Below, piece by piece: positions 1 through 9,067 of a stretch of DNA of 64,000 nt. Numbering within the stretch: position 1 is the first letter of the stretch; each line of letters starts with the position of its first letter. Source of the stretch: Streptacidiphilus jeojiense (lineage in GTDB: Bacteria > Actinomycetota > Actinomycetes > Streptomycetales > Streptomycetaceae); NCBI RefSeq assembly GCF_000719095.1, contig NZ_JOEH01000006.1, forward strand, positions 124,001-188,000, in the 5' to 3' direction. Made by a program: the position numbers and the translations under genes. The notes beneath the pieces were generated by a model that searched no databases, was not told where the DNA came from, and worked only from the letters and a program-made list of their open reading frames with translations.

Positions 1-274
1 CGGCGGCTCCTAGGCGGTGCTGGGGTTCTCCTCAGAAAGCTAGGCAGTCGCGGCGGGCGGCGGAAATGCCCATCCGCGATGCCTGGCATCGGGCCGGGCA
101 TTGCCGTGCGGGATGGAAGACCTTGCGCGAGGCGATAGCTCCATCCGTTGACGTTGGATCGGGCCCGACGCCAGGGTTCCCACCAGGACTCCAACCCCCC
201 TGCGAGCTGCCGCCGTCCCGCACGGCCGGCACCGCTGCCTCCTGAAGCGACTGAACTGACTCTGAGGAATACCT
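1..274. other. 5' leader region, no gene seen
   Basis: I see no convincing gene here. The open frames in this stretch lack family features and a usable ribosome site. It probably holds the promoter of the operon starting at 275. The only clear structure is the palindrome at 78-90, listed separately. Confidence 0.5.
78..90. promoter_or_regulatory. Palindromic operator candidate GATGCCTGGCATC
   Basis: Perfect inverted repeat of 6-bp arms around one central T. Its last 12 bases recur exactly at 9068-9079, upstream of the minus-strand SDR gene. This suggests one regulator, perhaps the LysR protein encoded at 5870-6865, controls both transcription units. The operator role is inferred from symmetry and recurrence only. 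Confidence 0.5.
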
Positions 275-1399
275 ATGGCCGTCTCGAAGGTGCTCGTCGT
301 CGGCGGCGGCATCACCGGAAGTGTGCTCGCGCTCGCCCTGGCCCGGCGCGGGGTGGCGGTGGACCTCGTGGAGATCTCACCGCAGTGGTTCGGCGTCGGC
401 CACGGCATCACCGTCCAGGGCAACGCGCTGAAGGCGCTGCGCAGCGTCGGCGTGCTGGACCGGGTGCTGGCCAAGGCGGTCCCCTTCGACCTGATGCGGC
501 TGCGCCGGGCGGACGGCGGCCTGATCGTGGAGCTGGAGACCCCGCACACCGGCGGCGAGGAACTCCCGTCCACCGCCGGCGCCCTGCGCGCGGACCTCCA
601 GGACGCCCTGTGCGACGCCGTCTACGCGGCGGGCGTGCGGGTGCGGCTGGGGCTGAGCGTGACCGGCTTCAAGCAGGACGAGGACGAGGTGGAGGTCGCC
701 TTCACCGACGGCACGTCCGGGCGCTACGACCTGGCGGTCGGTGCCGACGGGCTGAACTCGCAGATCCGCGGGCTGCTGGGGATCGGGACCCGGCCGCGTC
801 CGGTCGGCATGAGCATCTTCCGGGTGGTCGGCGAGCGGCCCGCGGAGATGGACTGCGCCGAGGTCTACTACGGCGGCCCGCGCTACAAGGCCGGCTACTC
901 GCCGATCTCCGACACCCAGTGCTACGCCTACCTGCTGGACGAGAACCTGGACCCGGCCCTGATCGGCCCGCGCGCCCCGCTGGCCCTGCTGCGCGAGCGC
1001 GGCGCCGGCTACGGGGGGACCTGGGGGCGGGTCATCGCCGGCCTGCCCGAGGACGCCGCCGTGGACTACCGCTGGATCGAGTCGGTGCTGGTGGACCAGG
1101 ACTGGTTCCGCGGCCGGGTGATGATCGTCGGCGACGCGGCGCACGCCTGCCCGCCGCTGATCGCCCAGGGCGCGGCGATGTGCGCGGAGGACGCCGTGGT
1201 GCTGGCCGAGATGGTCACCGGCGAGGGCGAGTTGGCCGGGATACTGAAGGCCTACATGCAGCGCAGGATGCCCCGGGTGCGCGCGGTGCTGGACAACTCG
1301 CTGCAGCTGGCCGAGTGGGAGATCCATCCGGAGACCGAGGGCGCCGACCCGGCCCGGATCATGTCCGAGACGCTGGAGTTCCTCAAGGCGGAGGCGTGA
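275..1399 (+). CDS. FAD-dependent aromatic monooxygenase
   Basis: Flavoprotein hydroxylase of the PHBH/UbiH fold (374 aa). A Rossmann GGGITG motif lies at residues 10-15, the DG motif (VGADGLNSQIR) at 155-165 and the GD motif (IVGDAAHACPP) at 284-294. These bind FAD and NAD(P)H, and the family normally hydroxylates an aromatic ring. The ATG follows GAGGAAT at good spacing. It is the first gene of a five-gene plus-strand operon and overlaps the next gene by 3-4 bases. The linked amidohydrolase, cyclase and FAH-family genes suggest it activates an aromatic or heteroaromatic acid before decarboxylation and ring opening. The substrate cannot be told from sequence. Confidence 0.85.
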   Translation: MAVSKVLVVGGGITGSVLALALARRGVAVDLVEISPQWFGVGHGITVQGNALKALRSVGVLDRVLAKAVPFDLMRLRRADGGLIVELETPHTGGEELPSTAGALRADLQDALCDAVYAAGVRVRLGLSVTGFKQDEDEVEVAFTDGTSGRYDLAVGADGLNSQIRGLLGIGTRPRPVGMSIFRVVGERPAEMDCAEVYYGGPRYKAGYSPISDTQCYAYLLDENLDPALIGPRAPLALLRERGAGYGGTWGRVIAGLPEDAAVDYRWIESVLVDQDWFRGRVMIVGDAAHACPPLIAQGAAMCAEDAVVLAEMVTGEGELAGILKAYMQRRMPRVRAVLDNSLQLAEWEIHPETEGADPARIMSETLEFLKAEA

Positions 1400-2424
1400 C
1401 CGCCGCAACCGCCCCCGCCGGGGCGGCCGTGGTGGACTTCCACGGCCACCTCGCCGTCCCCGAGGCCGACGCCCTGGTCGCCGGGACGGACGGCTTCGCC
1501 CGCGAGCTGACGGCGGAGCAGCGCTCCCACTCGGCCGAGTCGCTCGTCCTGAACCGGCATCAGCTGGCGAGCAGGGCCCGGCAGTTGACGGACGTCCGGC
1601 GGCGCATGGCCGACCTCGACGCGATGGGCGTCGACGTCCAGGTGGTCGGCCCGATGCCGATGCACCACTACTGGGCCGGCCCCGCCCTCGCCGCCGAACT
1701 GGCGGAGACCGTCAACGCCGCCGTCGCCGCGCACTGCGCCCAGGCCCCGGAGCGGCTGCGCGGCCTGGGCACCGTCCCGCTCCAGCACGTCGACCTGGCC
1801 GTGCGCACCCTGCACCGGGCCCTATCGGTGCACGGGCTGGACGGGGTGAGCGTCTCCACCACCGTCGAGGGACGGGAGCTGGCCGACCCGGTCCACGACC
1901 CGTTCTGGGCGGCGGCACAGGAGGCCGGAACCCTGGTCTTCCTGCACCCCTGGGGCTGCTCGCTGGGCGAGCGGCTGGCCACCCGCTACCTCGGCAACAC
2001 CGTGGGCCAGCCGGTGGAGACCACGGTGGCGCTGTCGCACCTGATCTTCACCGGGGTGCTGGACCGCTTCCCCGGGCTGCGCCTGGTGGTGGCCCACGGC
2101 GGCGGCTACCTCCCCACCTACCTGGGCCGCTCGGACCACGCCTGGCAGCACCGCCCGGACGCGCGCGGCTGCGCCGAACCGCCGTCCGCCTACCTGGAGC
2201 GGCTCTGGTTCGACGCCCTGGTCTACACCCCGACCGCGCTGCGGCAGCTGGTGGCGGCGGTCGGCCCGGACCGGCTGGTGCTGGGCACCGACTACCCCTT
2301 CGACATGGGCGTCGACGATCCGGTGCAACGCCTGGACGCCGCCGGCTTCGCACCCGGGATCCGCGCCGCCATCGCCGGAGGCACCGCGCTCCGGCTCCTG
2401 CAGCAGAAAGGCCACCGACCATGA
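1396..2424 (+). CDS. ACMSD-type amidohydrolase/decarboxylase
   Basis: Metal-dependent amidohydrolase of the ACMSD/gamma-resorcylate decarboxylase group (342 aa). The N-terminal HxH metal motif is in DFHGHL (H16, H18). Further metal or catalytic positions appear as the His of FLHPWG, the His of VVAHGGG and the Asp of LGTDYPFDMG near the C-terminus. Members are mostly non-oxidative decarboxylases of aromatic or muconate-type acids. The GTG start overlaps the stop of the monooxygenase (GTGA), and the stop overlaps the next start (ATGA), so translation is coupled. Decarboxylation of the hydroxylated product is a reasonable inference. The longer open frame that begins near 148 is out of frame with the real upstream gene and was not used. 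Confidence 0.82.
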   Translation: MTAATAPAGAAVVDFHGHLAVPEADALVAGTDGFARELTAEQRSHSAESLVLNRHQLASRARQLTDVRRRMADLDAMGVDVQVVGPMPMHHYWAGPALAAELAETVNAAVAAHCAQAPERLRGLGTVPLQHVDLAVRTLHRALSVHGLDGVSVSTTVEGRELADPVHDPFWAAAQEAGTLVFLHPWGCSLGERLATRYLGNTVGQPVETTVALSHLIFTGVLDRFPGLRLVVAHGGGYLPTYLGRSDHAWQHRPDARGCAEPPSAYLERLWFDALVYTPTALRQLVAAVGPDRLVLGTDYPFDMGVDDPVQRLDAAGFAPGIRAAIAGGTALRLLQQKGHRP

Positions 2425-3392
2425 CCACGCTCGGCCCGATCGAGGAGGAGCTGGCCAAGGCCCGCGCCGCCTACCGCAACTGGGGCCGCTGGGGCCCGGA
2501 CGACGTGCTGGGTACGCTCAACCACCTCGACGACGCCAAACGCGCCCACGCCGCCGGGCTGGTGCGACGCGGCCGGGCGATCTCGCTGGCGCTGGAGTTC
2601 AACGAGGACGGTCCGCAGCGCGGCTTCCGCGGCCGGATCAACCCGGTGCACTACATGAAGGACACCGGCACCGACGCCGCCGCCGACCGGCAGGGCTTCC
2701 CGCACGGCTTCGGCGGCGCCGACGACCACGTGGTGATGCCGCTGCAGGCCGGCACCCAGTGGGACGGCCTCGGCCACATCTACGACAACAAGCGCGCCTG
2801 GAACGGACGTTCCTGCACCATCGTGAACGGGAACGGCGACAGCGTCACCGGCATCGAGCACATGGCCGACGACTTCGTCGGCCGCGGCGTGCTGCTGGAC
2901 GTCGGCCGGGTGGTCGGCGAGGACGGGATGGAGCTGCCGGACGGCTTCGCCATCACCGAGGAGCACCTGCGCGCCACCATCGAGGCGCAGGGCCCGACCT
3001 CCAGCGTCCGCCGCGGCGACATCGTGCTGATCCGCACCGGCCAGATCAACCGGGTGCGTCGCAACGGCGGTTGGGGCGAGTACGCGGCCGGGGCGGCGCC
3101 CGGGATGTCCTTCTCCACCCTGGGCTGGCTGCACCGCACCGAGATCGCCGCCGCCGCCACCGACACCTGGGGGTTCGAGGTGCGCCCGTACGAGTTCCCC
3201 GACCCCTGCATGTCGCCGCTGCACCAGATCGCCATCCCCAACATGGGCCTGCCACTGGGCGAGATGTTCGACCTGGAGGCCCTGGGCGCGGACTGCGAGG
3301 CCGACGGGGTGTACGAGTTCCTGCTGGTCGCGGCGCCCATCCCGGTGACCGGGGCGGTCGGCGCACCGGTCAACCCGATCGCGGTCAAATGA
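2421..3392 (+). CDS. Cyclase family protein (kynurenine formamidase-like)
   Basis: Putative cyclase fold (PF04199 type), 323 aa. It belongs to the longer subgroup whose N-terminus carries NWGRWGPDDVLGTLNHL. The classical HxGTHxDxPxH metal motif appears as QAGTQWDGLGH, with Gln in place of the middle His, a form I recall as usual in this subgroup. Relatives hydrolyse amide or lactam bonds (kynurenine formamidase, isatin hydrolase). The gene overlaps both neighbours by 4 bp. In this pathway it may open a ring or remove a formyl or amide group. The actual reaction is unknown. Confidence 0.78.
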   Translation: MTTLGPIEEELAKARAAYRNWGRWGPDDVLGTLNHLDDAKRAHAAGLVRRGRAISLALEFNEDGPQRGFRGRINPVHYMKDTGTDAAADRQGFPHGFGGADDHVVMPLQAGTQWDGLGHIYDNKRAWNGRSCTIVNGNGDSVTGIEHMADDFVGRGVLLDVGRVVGEDGMELPDGFAITEEHLRATIEAQGPTSSVRRGDIVLIRTGQINRVRRNGGWGEYAAGAAPGMSFSTLGWLHRTEIAAAATDTWGFEVRPYEFPDPCMSPLHQIAIPNMGLPLGEMFDLEALGADCEADGVYEFLLVAAPIPVTGAVGAPVNPIAVK

Positions 3393-4765
3393 ACGGTTTC
3401 ACCGGCACCCTCCACCTGCCCGGGGACCGGGACTTCGAGCAGGCCTGCGTCGGCCGGGTCTTCAACGCCCGCCGCCCCCCGGCCACCGAACGCCGACCCG
3501 CCGCGGTGCTGGAGGCGGCCACCGAGCAGGACGTGGTCGAGGGCGTGCTGCTGGCCCGGGAGCGCGGCTGGCAGGTCGCGGTCCGCTCGGGCGGCCACAG
3601 CTGGGCCGCCTGGAGCGTCCGCGAGCAGGCACTGCTGATCGACCTGGGCCGCTTCCACGAGCTGCACTACGACCCCGACACCGGCATCGTCGTCGCCACC
3701 CCCTCGGTCCGCGGCGGCGACGAGCTCAACCCCTACCTGGCCGGGCACGGTCGCTTCTTCGCCGGCGGGCACTGCCCCTCGGTGGGCATCGGCGGCTTCC
3801 TGCTCCAGGGCGGGCAGGGCTGGAACGCCCGCGGCTGGGGCTGGGCGGCCGAGAACGTCGTCGCCGTCGACGTGGTCACCGCCGAGGGCGAGCTGGTCCG
3901 CGCCGACGCCGAGCAGAACACCGACCTCTACTGGGCGGCGCGTGGCGCCGGACCCGGCTTCCCCGGCGTGGTCACCCGCTTCCACCTGCGCACCCGCCCG
4001 CTGCCGCAGGCGCTCACCCACACCGTGCACGCCTATCCGCTGGAGCTGTTCGACCAGGTGATGACCTGGCTGCACACCGTCCACCACACCGTGGGCGACT
4101 GCGTGGAGATCGTCGCGCTGACCCAGACCCCGCCCGGCCACGAACGTCCGCTGTTGCTGGTCACCGGCCTGGCCCTGGCCGACACCCCGGCCGAGGCGGC
4201 CGAGGCGCTGGCCCCGCTGCACGCCAACCCCCACCGCGAGCAGGCCCTGTTCCGGGTCGAGGCCGAGCCCACCACCTTCGCGGAACAGCTGGCCGGGCAG
4301 CGCACGGCCAACCCCGAGGGCCACCGCTACCTGGTCGACAACGCCTGGCTGCGCGGCAGCGCGGCCGAGGTGGTCCCGGCGATGCGGACGGTCTTCACCG
4401 GGCACCCGGTGCCGGGGGCCTTCACCATCTGGTTCTCCATGGCCCCGCTGCGGGCGCTCCCGGAGATGGCCTTCAGCCTGCAGTCGGAGATCTACTGCGC
4501 GGCCTACGTGGTCCATGACGACCCGTCACAGGACGCCCGGCTGCGCGACTGGCTCGACGGCGCCATGGCCGAGCTGCAGCCGGTGACGGCGGGTCAGTAC
4601 CTGGGCGACTCCGACTTCACCAACCGTCAACTGCGCTTCCTCGGCGACGAGCAGTGGGACCGGCTGCAACGGATCCGCGCCGACCGCGACCCCGGCGCGC
4701 TGTTCGCCGGCTACCTCACCGCCACCGGGGACGCCCCCGCCAACCGCAACCACTGGGAGTCCTGA
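3389..4765 (+). CDS. FAD-linked oxidase, berberine-bridge type, bicovalent FAD
   Basis: PCMH-type FAD oxidase with C-terminal BBE-like region (458 aa). RSGGHSW places the flavin-linking His at residue 70, and GGHCPSVGIGG supplies a Cys at 129. Together these are the pair used for bicovalent 8alpha-histidyl/6-S-cysteinyl FAD. The C-terminus ends with the typical sequence in which LFAGYLTA precedes the tail. No signal peptide is seen, so it is probably cytoplasmic. The ATG overlaps the cyclase stop. Such enzymes oxidise alcohols, sugars or phenolic intermediates. One inside an aromatic catabolic operon is less common than in natural-product clusters, so a biosynthetic role for the operon is not excluded. 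Confidence 0.82.
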   Translation: MNGFTGTLHLPGDRDFEQACVGRVFNARRPPATERRPAAVLEAATEQDVVEGVLLARERGWQVAVRSGGHSWAAWSVREQALLIDLGRFHELHYDPDTGIVVATPSVRGGDELNPYLAGHGRFFAGGHCPSVGIGGFLLQGGQGWNARGWGWAAENVVAVDVVTAEGELVRADAEQNTDLYWAARGAGPGFPGVVTRFHLRTRPLPQALTHTVHAYPLELFDQVMTWLHTVHHTVGDCVEIVALTQTPPGHERPLLLVTGLALADTPAEAAEALAPLHANPHREQALFRVEAEPTTFAEQLAGQRTANPEGHRYLVDNAWLRGSAAEVVPAMRTVFTGHPVPGAFTIWFSMAPLRALPEMAFSLQSEIYCAAYVVHDDPSQDARLRDWLDGAMAELQPVTAGQYLGDSDFTNRQLRFLGDEQWDRLQRIRADRDPGALFAGYLTATGDAPANRNHWES

Positions 4766-4766
4766 G

Positions 4767-5732
4767 ATGCGCTTCGCCACCTACGAGAGCAGCGGGGCCG
4801 AGCACTCGGCCGTCCTGGACGCGGACGGCGACCGGCTGCACCCGCTCGACGAGAGCCTGACCGCCCTGGTCACCCGCGGCGACCCGGACGCCCTGCGCGC
4901 GGCGGGGGAGCGAGCCCTGGCCGGCCCGGCCGGCCCCCGGCTCGCGGAGGTCCGGCTGCTCGCTCCGTTCCAGGCCCCCAGCATCCGCGACTTCGTCGGC
5001 TTCGAGGCCCATATCGAGGGGGTGTCCAAGAGCCTGGACGGACTGGAGCACGTCCCCGAGGTCTGGTACCGGGCGCCCGCCTTCTACTTCACCAACCCGC
5101 ACGCCTCCTACGGCGCCCACGACGGCGTCCCGGTGCCGGCCGGCTGCCGGGTGCTGGACTTCGAGCTGGAGGTCGGCGCCGTCATCGGCCGCTCCGGGCG
5201 GAATCTGACCCCCGATCAGGCCGGTGCGCACATCCTCGGCTACCTGGTCTTCAACGACTGGTCGGCCCGCGATCTGCAGAAGCCCGAACGGGAGCTGGGG
5301 CTCGGCTTCAGCAAGGGCAAGGACTTCGCCAACACCCTGGGACCCTGGCTGGTCACCGCCGACGAGGTGGAGCAGCACCGGGACGCCGACGGCTATCTGG
5401 ACCTGGCCATGAGCGTCAGCCTGAACGGCGGGCTGATCGGCCGGGACACCCTCGCCAACGCCTCCTGGACCTTCGAGGAGATGATCGCCTACGCCACCCG
5501 GGACGCCTGGGTCCGGCCCGGCGACATCCTCGGCTCGGGCACCTGCGGCTGGGGCGCCCTGGCCGAACACTGGGGCCGCAACGGCGAACGCACCCCGCCG
5601 CCGCTGCAGCCCGGGGACGAGGTGACGCTGACCGTCGAGGGCCTGGGCACGGTGAGCAACCGGATCCTGCCCGGTCCCGAGCAGGCCTATCTGCCCCGGG
5701 CCCGCAAGCGCGGCCGCAGCCCGCGCCCCTGA
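4767..5732 (+). CDS. Fumarylacetoacetate hydrolase family protein
   Basis: FAH-fold hydrolase (321 aa). The C-terminal catalytic domain begins near residue 100 (PAFYFTNPHAS), and the metal-binding acidic cluster is seen in LDFELEVGAVIG and in FNDWSARDLQ. Members cleave C-C bonds in oxo-acids or act as hydratases and decarboxylases. It is the last gene of the five-gene operon, one base after the oxidase stop, and plausibly performs the final C-C cleavage. The stop lies in a small 6-bp duplication that gives three in-frame TGA codons (5730, 5736, 5742). Confidence 0.85.
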   Translation: MRFATYESSGAEHSAVLDADGDRLHPLDESLTALVTRGDPDALRAAGERALAGPAGPRLAEVRLLAPFQAPSIRDFVGFEAHIEGVSKSLDGLEHVPEVWYRAPAFYFTNPHASYGAHDGVPVPAGCRVLDFELEVGAVIGRSGRNLTPDQAGAHILGYLVFNDWSARDLQKPERELGLGFSKGKDFANTLGPWLVTADEVEQHRDADGYLDLAMSVSLNGGLIGRDTLANASWTFEEMIAYATRDAWVRPGDILGSGTCGWGALAEHWGRNGERTPPPLQPGDEVTLTVEGLGTVSNRILPGPEQAYLPRARKRGRSPRP

Positions 5733-5746
5733 GCGTGACCGTGACC
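5730..5746 (+). repeat. GTGACC duplication giving three in-frame TGA codons
   Basis: Immediately at the FAH-family stop the sequence GTGACC is repeated. The reading frame therefore meets TGA at 5730, 5736 and 5742. It is the smallest member of the stop-associated duplications found through this window. Confidence 0.6.
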
Positions 5747-5869
5747 GTGTGGGCAGGCTGTCAAAGCCGGATCGGACCTTCCCGGCAGCCGGTCGGCTGG
5801 TTACAGTCACATTTCGTTCGACCGGTGCGGACGACGACGTCCCACCGGGTTCTGGAAGGACGTGGGCGG

Positions 5870-6865
5870 ATGGGCCTGGGAGCGATCGACCTGAACCTGC
5901 TGGTGGCGCTGGAAGCGCTGCTGGAGGACCGCAATGTCACCCATGCGGGGCTCAGGCTCTGCACCAGCCAGTCGGCGATGAGCGGCTCACTGGCCCGGCT
6001 GCGCCGCCACTTCAACGACGAACTGCTGGTCCGGGTGGGCCGCGAGTACGAGCTGACGCCGCTGGCCGAGCGGCTGCTGCCGCTGGTGCAGGACACCCTG
6101 CACAAGGCGGAGGAGGCACTGTCGCTCACCAAGCAGTTCGACCCGGCCCGCAGCCTGCAGCGCTTCTCCGTGGTGATGTCGGACTACATGATGTCGGTGC
6201 TGGTCCAGCCGCTGCTGGAGGCCATCGGCGCGGAGGCCCCGGACGTGCGGATCGACTTCCATCCGCTGGTCTACGGGCAGCCCGAGTCGGACACCCTGCT
6301 GCGCTGCCACGACATGATGCTGGTGCCGCTGGGCTACCAGCTGCCGGGCGTGAGCGAGGCGGTGATGCACGACCGCTTCGTCTGCATCCTGGACCGGGAC
6401 AACCCCCGGCTGAAGGACGGCCGGCTGACCCTGCGCGACCTGGCCGAGATGCCGCATGCCGCGGCGTCGTTCGGCAAGAGCCAGACCCCGGCCGGACGGC
6501 AGCTGGAGACCCTGGGGATCAACCCCAAGGTGCAGGTCAGCGCGCCCGGCTTCGGCGTGCTGCCGTTCCTGGTGGCCGGCACCGACATGGTCGCCCTGGT
6601 GCCGGAGCGGCTGGCGCGCCGCTTCGAGGACTTCACCAGGGTCGTGGTGGTGCCGACCCCGTTCCCGGACGTGCCGCTGGTCGAGGCGCTGTACTGGCAC
6701 CACAACCGGCACGCCGACCCCGGCCACACCTGGCTGCGCGAGACCATCCGCCGGGTGGGCGCCGAACTGGACGCCGGCCGTCCCGCCCAGGACGCGGCGA
6801 CTGTCGGTCCCGTGGATGAGACCCATCAGGACCGTGAATTTCCGACCCTGGTCAAGGCCTCCTAG
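5870..6865 (+). CDS. LysR family transcriptional regulator
   Basis: LTTR of 331 aa from the ATG at 5870. The N-terminal winged helix (residues 4-65, IDLNLLVALEALLEDRNVT onward) contains a HTH in which CTSQSAMSGSLARLR is the recognition region. It is followed by a periplasmic-binding-protein-like effector domain of the NodD/LinR type. A longer frame begins at 5735, but the shorter start matches the usual LysR beginning and GGAAGGA lies upstream. It sits between the catabolic operon and an SDR gene in the same direction and is the natural candidate regulator. The effector is unknown. Confidence 0.88.
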   Translation: MGLGAIDLNLLVALEALLEDRNVTHAGLRLCTSQSAMSGSLARLRRHFNDELLVRVGREYELTPLAERLLPLVQDTLHKAEEALSLTKQFDPARSLQRFSVVMSDYMMSVLVQPLLEAIGAEAPDVRIDFHPLVYGQPESDTLLRCHDMMLVPLGYQLPGVSEAVMHDRFVCILDRDNPRLKDGRLTLRDLAEMPHAAASFGKSQTPAGRQLETLGINPKVQVSAPGFGVLPFLVAGTDMVALVPERLARRFEDFTRVVVVPTPFPDVPLVEALYWHHNRHADPGHTWLRETIRRVGAELDAGRPAQDAATVGPVDETHQDREFPTLVKAS

Positions 6866-6922
6866 GTTCAAAGGGGCGGGTGTCCACCGCATCCGCCCCC
6901 GAACCGGCAACAGGAGGACAGC

Positions 6923-7708
6923 GTGAGCCGCAGGCGTCTGGAAGGCCGTACCGTCGTCATCACCGGTGCGTCGCAGGGACAGGGCGCCGCTGAGGCCGAG
7001 GCCTGCGCCCACGAGGGGGCCAGAGTGGTCGCCACCGATGTGCTGGACGAGGCCGGCGAGAAGCTCGCCGCCTCGCTCCGGGCCCAGGACCTGGACGTCG
7101 AGTACCGGCACCTGGACGTCACCGCGCCGGAGGACTGGTGCGCACTGGCCGACTGGCTGGCGGAGCACCGCACTGCGATCCATGGACTGGTCAACAACGC
7201 CGGCATCCCGATGCGGGCCCGGCTGGGCGCGGTGGAGACCGCCGACTGGAACCGGGCCTTCGCGGTGAACACCACCGGCCCGATGCTGGGCATCCAGGCA
7301 CTGGCACCGCTGATGACCGCCGGCGGATCCATCGTCAACATCGGTTCGGTGGCCGGGCTCACGGCCCACCACGCGGTCGCCTACACCGCCAGCAAATGGG
7401 CACTGCGCGGCCTCACCCGGGTGGCGGCCCTGGAGCTGGCGCCGAAGGGGATCCGCACCAACATCGTCCACCCCGGCTTCATCGACACCCCGCTGATGGC
7501 CTCGGCCAACCCGGTCTTCGCTGCGGCACATCTCTCGCTGACCCCCCAGGGCCGTCCGGGCCTGCCGGAGGAGGTCGCCCCGCTGATCGTGCACCTGCTC
7601 TCGGACGAGTCGAGCTACACCAACGGCGCCGAGATCACCGTGGACGGCGGCTACGCCGCGCACGGCGGGGTCAAGGCGATCACCAACGCGCTGGACGCCG
7701 ACCGGTAG
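6923..7708 (+). CDS. SDR family oxidoreductase
   Basis: Classical short-chain dehydrogenase/reductase (261 aa). The cofactor motif is TGASQGQG (residues 13-20), the NNAG motif is present, and the active site is YTASK with an upstream Ser (NIGSVAG). The C-terminal ITVDGGY is typical. The GTG start is preceded by a strong AGGAGG at 6912-6917. It follows the LysR gene by 57 bp. A dehydrogenation in the adjacent catabolic pathway is likely; substrate unknown. Confidence 0.88.
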   Translation: MSRRRLEGRTVVITGASQGQGAAEAEACAHEGARVVATDVLDEAGEKLAASLRAQDLDVEYRHLDVTAPEDWCALADWLAEHRTAIHGLVNNAGIPMRARLGAVETADWNRAFAVNTTGPMLGIQALAPLMTAGGSIVNIGSVAGLTAHHAVAYTASKWALRGLTRVAALELAPKGIRTNIVHPGFIDTPLMASANPVFAAAHLSLTPQGRPGLPEEVAPLIVHLLSDESSYTNGAEITVDGGYAAHGGVKAITNALDADR

Positions 7709-7715
7709 CACGCGG

Positions 7716-7749
7716 ACGGCCCGCTCCCCGTTGCCGGGAGGCGGGCCGT
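7716..7749. terminator. Hairpin terminator between convergent genes
   Basis: A perfect 9-bp stem (ACGGCCCGC with GCGGGCCGT) with a 16-nt loop lies between the stop of the plus-strand SDR and the stop of the minus-strand VOC gene. There is no long T-run, as usual in these genomes. It could serve both directions. Confidence 0.65.
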
Positions 7750-7769
7750 TGTCGGGTGCTGATGGTGAA

Positions 7770-8189
7770 TCAGACGTCCTTCCCGATCAGTTCGATGAGG
7801 TTGCCCTCGGGGTCGGCGACCCAGGCCATGTGCACCCCCGGCTCGGGAGAGGGGCCGGGGGCCATCACCTCGGTCGCACCGTGGCCGACCAGGGTGTCGT
7901 AGAGCGGCCGCAACTCGGGGACGGTCAGCGCGAAGTGTCCGTACCCCTCGTGCAGGGCCGCCTCCAGCGGGTTGGCGCCGCGCGGGCCCGGCGCGGAACC
8001 GGTGCGGTGCAGCAGCTCGATCCGCCAGCCGCGCGGATGCTCCAGCACCACGGCGGACAGGCCGGGCCCGTCCAGGGTGAACTCGAAGACGGTGCGCAGC
8101 CCGAAGGCCCTGCTGTACCAGGCGGTGGCCGTCGCCAACTCCCGGACGTTGATGCCCACATGGTCCAGTCGTGCTCGCTGTGTCGTCAT
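7770..8189 (-). CDS. VOC (glyoxalase/dioxygenase superfamily) protein
   Basis: Single vicinal-oxygen-chelate module pair (139 aa). It starts LDHVGINVRELATATAWYSR, the usual first beta-alpha unit with a metal His, and ends with HMAWVADPEGNLIELIG, whose Glu is a typical metal ligand. Family functions include glyoxalase, epimerase and extradiol dioxygenase-like activities. It lies 3 bp downstream of the minus-strand SDR and is probably co-transcribed with it. Its place next to the catabolic genes suggests isomerisation or ring cleavage, but this is inference. Confidence 0.8.
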   Translation of the reverse strand: MTTQRARLDHVGINVRELATATAWYSRAFGLRTVFEFTLDGPGLSAVVLEHPRGWRIELLHRTGSAPGPRGANPLEAALHEGYGHFALTVPELRPLYDTLVGHGATEVMAPGPSPEPGVHMAWVADPEGNLIELIGKDV

Positions 8190-8192
8190 CGC

Positions 8193-8963
8193 TCAGCCCG
8201 CCATCGCGCTGTCGCCGCCGTCGACCATCAGATTGGCGCCGTTGACGAAGGCCGCCTCGTCCGAGCAGAGGAACGCCGCCGCGCGGGCGATGTCCTCGGG
8301 CTGTCCGATCCGCCCCACCGGGATGCGCGCCTCCAGAGCCGCCCTGGGGCCGTCCGGGTCGTCCAGGAACGAGGCGGTGGCCGAGGTGCGGGTCATGCCG
8401 GGGGCGATGGAGTTGACGCGGATCCGGTGGGGTGCGCCGGCCGCGCACAGGTGCTTGGTCATCGCCAGCACTCCGCCCTTGGCGGCGCCGTGCGGCACCA
8501 TCGGCATGAACAGCGCGCCGCGCTCGGCCGCCACCGAGGCGACATTGAGCACCGCGCCGCCGCCCCGGGCGATCAGATGGGGCCAGGCGGCCTGGGTGCA
8601 GAAGTAGGGGATGTCCAGCTCGTTCCTGAGCGTGAAGTACCAGTCCTCGGCGGGCATCGAGGCGAACGGGCCGTTCCGCAGTGCGGAGGCGTTGTTGTAG
8701 AGGATGTCGATGCCGCCGAAGGCCTCGATCCCGGCCTCGATCCAACTGCGGGCGCCGTCCTGGGTGGACAGGTCGACCGGGGCGAGCGACCGCATCCGGC
8801 CGCCGGCCTTCTCGACCAGCTCCACGGTCCCGGCGTCGGCCTCGGCGTCGATGTCGCAGCCGAAGACCCTGGCCCCCTCGGCGGCGAACACCAGCGCGGC
8901 GGCGCGGCCGATGCCGGCCCCCGTCCCGCTGATGAACGCGGTCTTCCCGTCAAGCCGTCCCAT
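8193..8963 (-). CDS. SDR family oxidoreductase with His in place of catalytic Tyr
   Basis: SDR fold (256 aa from the ATG at 8963). TGAGIGR-type cofactor loop (SGTGAGIGRAAA, residues 12-23), YNNAS in place of NNAG, C-terminal NLMVDGGD. The usual YxxxK active site reads HGAAK, so the catalytic Tyr is replaced by His while the Lys is kept. It is probably co-transcribed with the VOC gene just downstream. The palindrome at 9068-9079, identical to the one before the monooxygenase operon, lies about 105 bp upstream. The substitution may mean altered chemistry or a subclass in which His is normal. Confidence 0.82.
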   Translation of the reverse strand: MGRLDGKTAFISGTGAGIGRAAALVFAAEGARVFGCDIDAEADAGTVELVEKAGGRMRSLAPVDLSTQDGARSWIEAGIEAFGGIDILYNNASALRNGPFASMPAEDWYFTLRNELDIPYFCTQAAWPHLIARGGGAVLNVASVAAERGALFMPMVPHGAAKGGVLAMTKHLCAAGAPHRIRVNSIAPGMTRTSATASFLDDPDGPRAALEARIPVGRIGQPEDIARAAAFLCSDEAAFVNGANLMVDGGDSAMAG

Positions 8964-9067
8964 CGCACGCACCTCTCCTCGTCCGCACTGTCGCGGCGCT
9001 TGCAGAGTAGGAACAGCGCCGCTACGGGAACAAGGCCTCACCTGCGGTTTCGGCATCACACCTGGGT

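Noticed and set aside
148..1395. Long open frame leading into the amidohydrolase
   Set aside because: It overlaps the well-supported FAD monooxygenase in another frame, is Arg/Gly-rich composition noise, and family residues begin only at 1396.
5735..5869. Longer N-terminus for the LysR protein
   Set aside because: The added 45 residues precede the invariant LysR start, lack a ribosome site, and overlap the promoter region.
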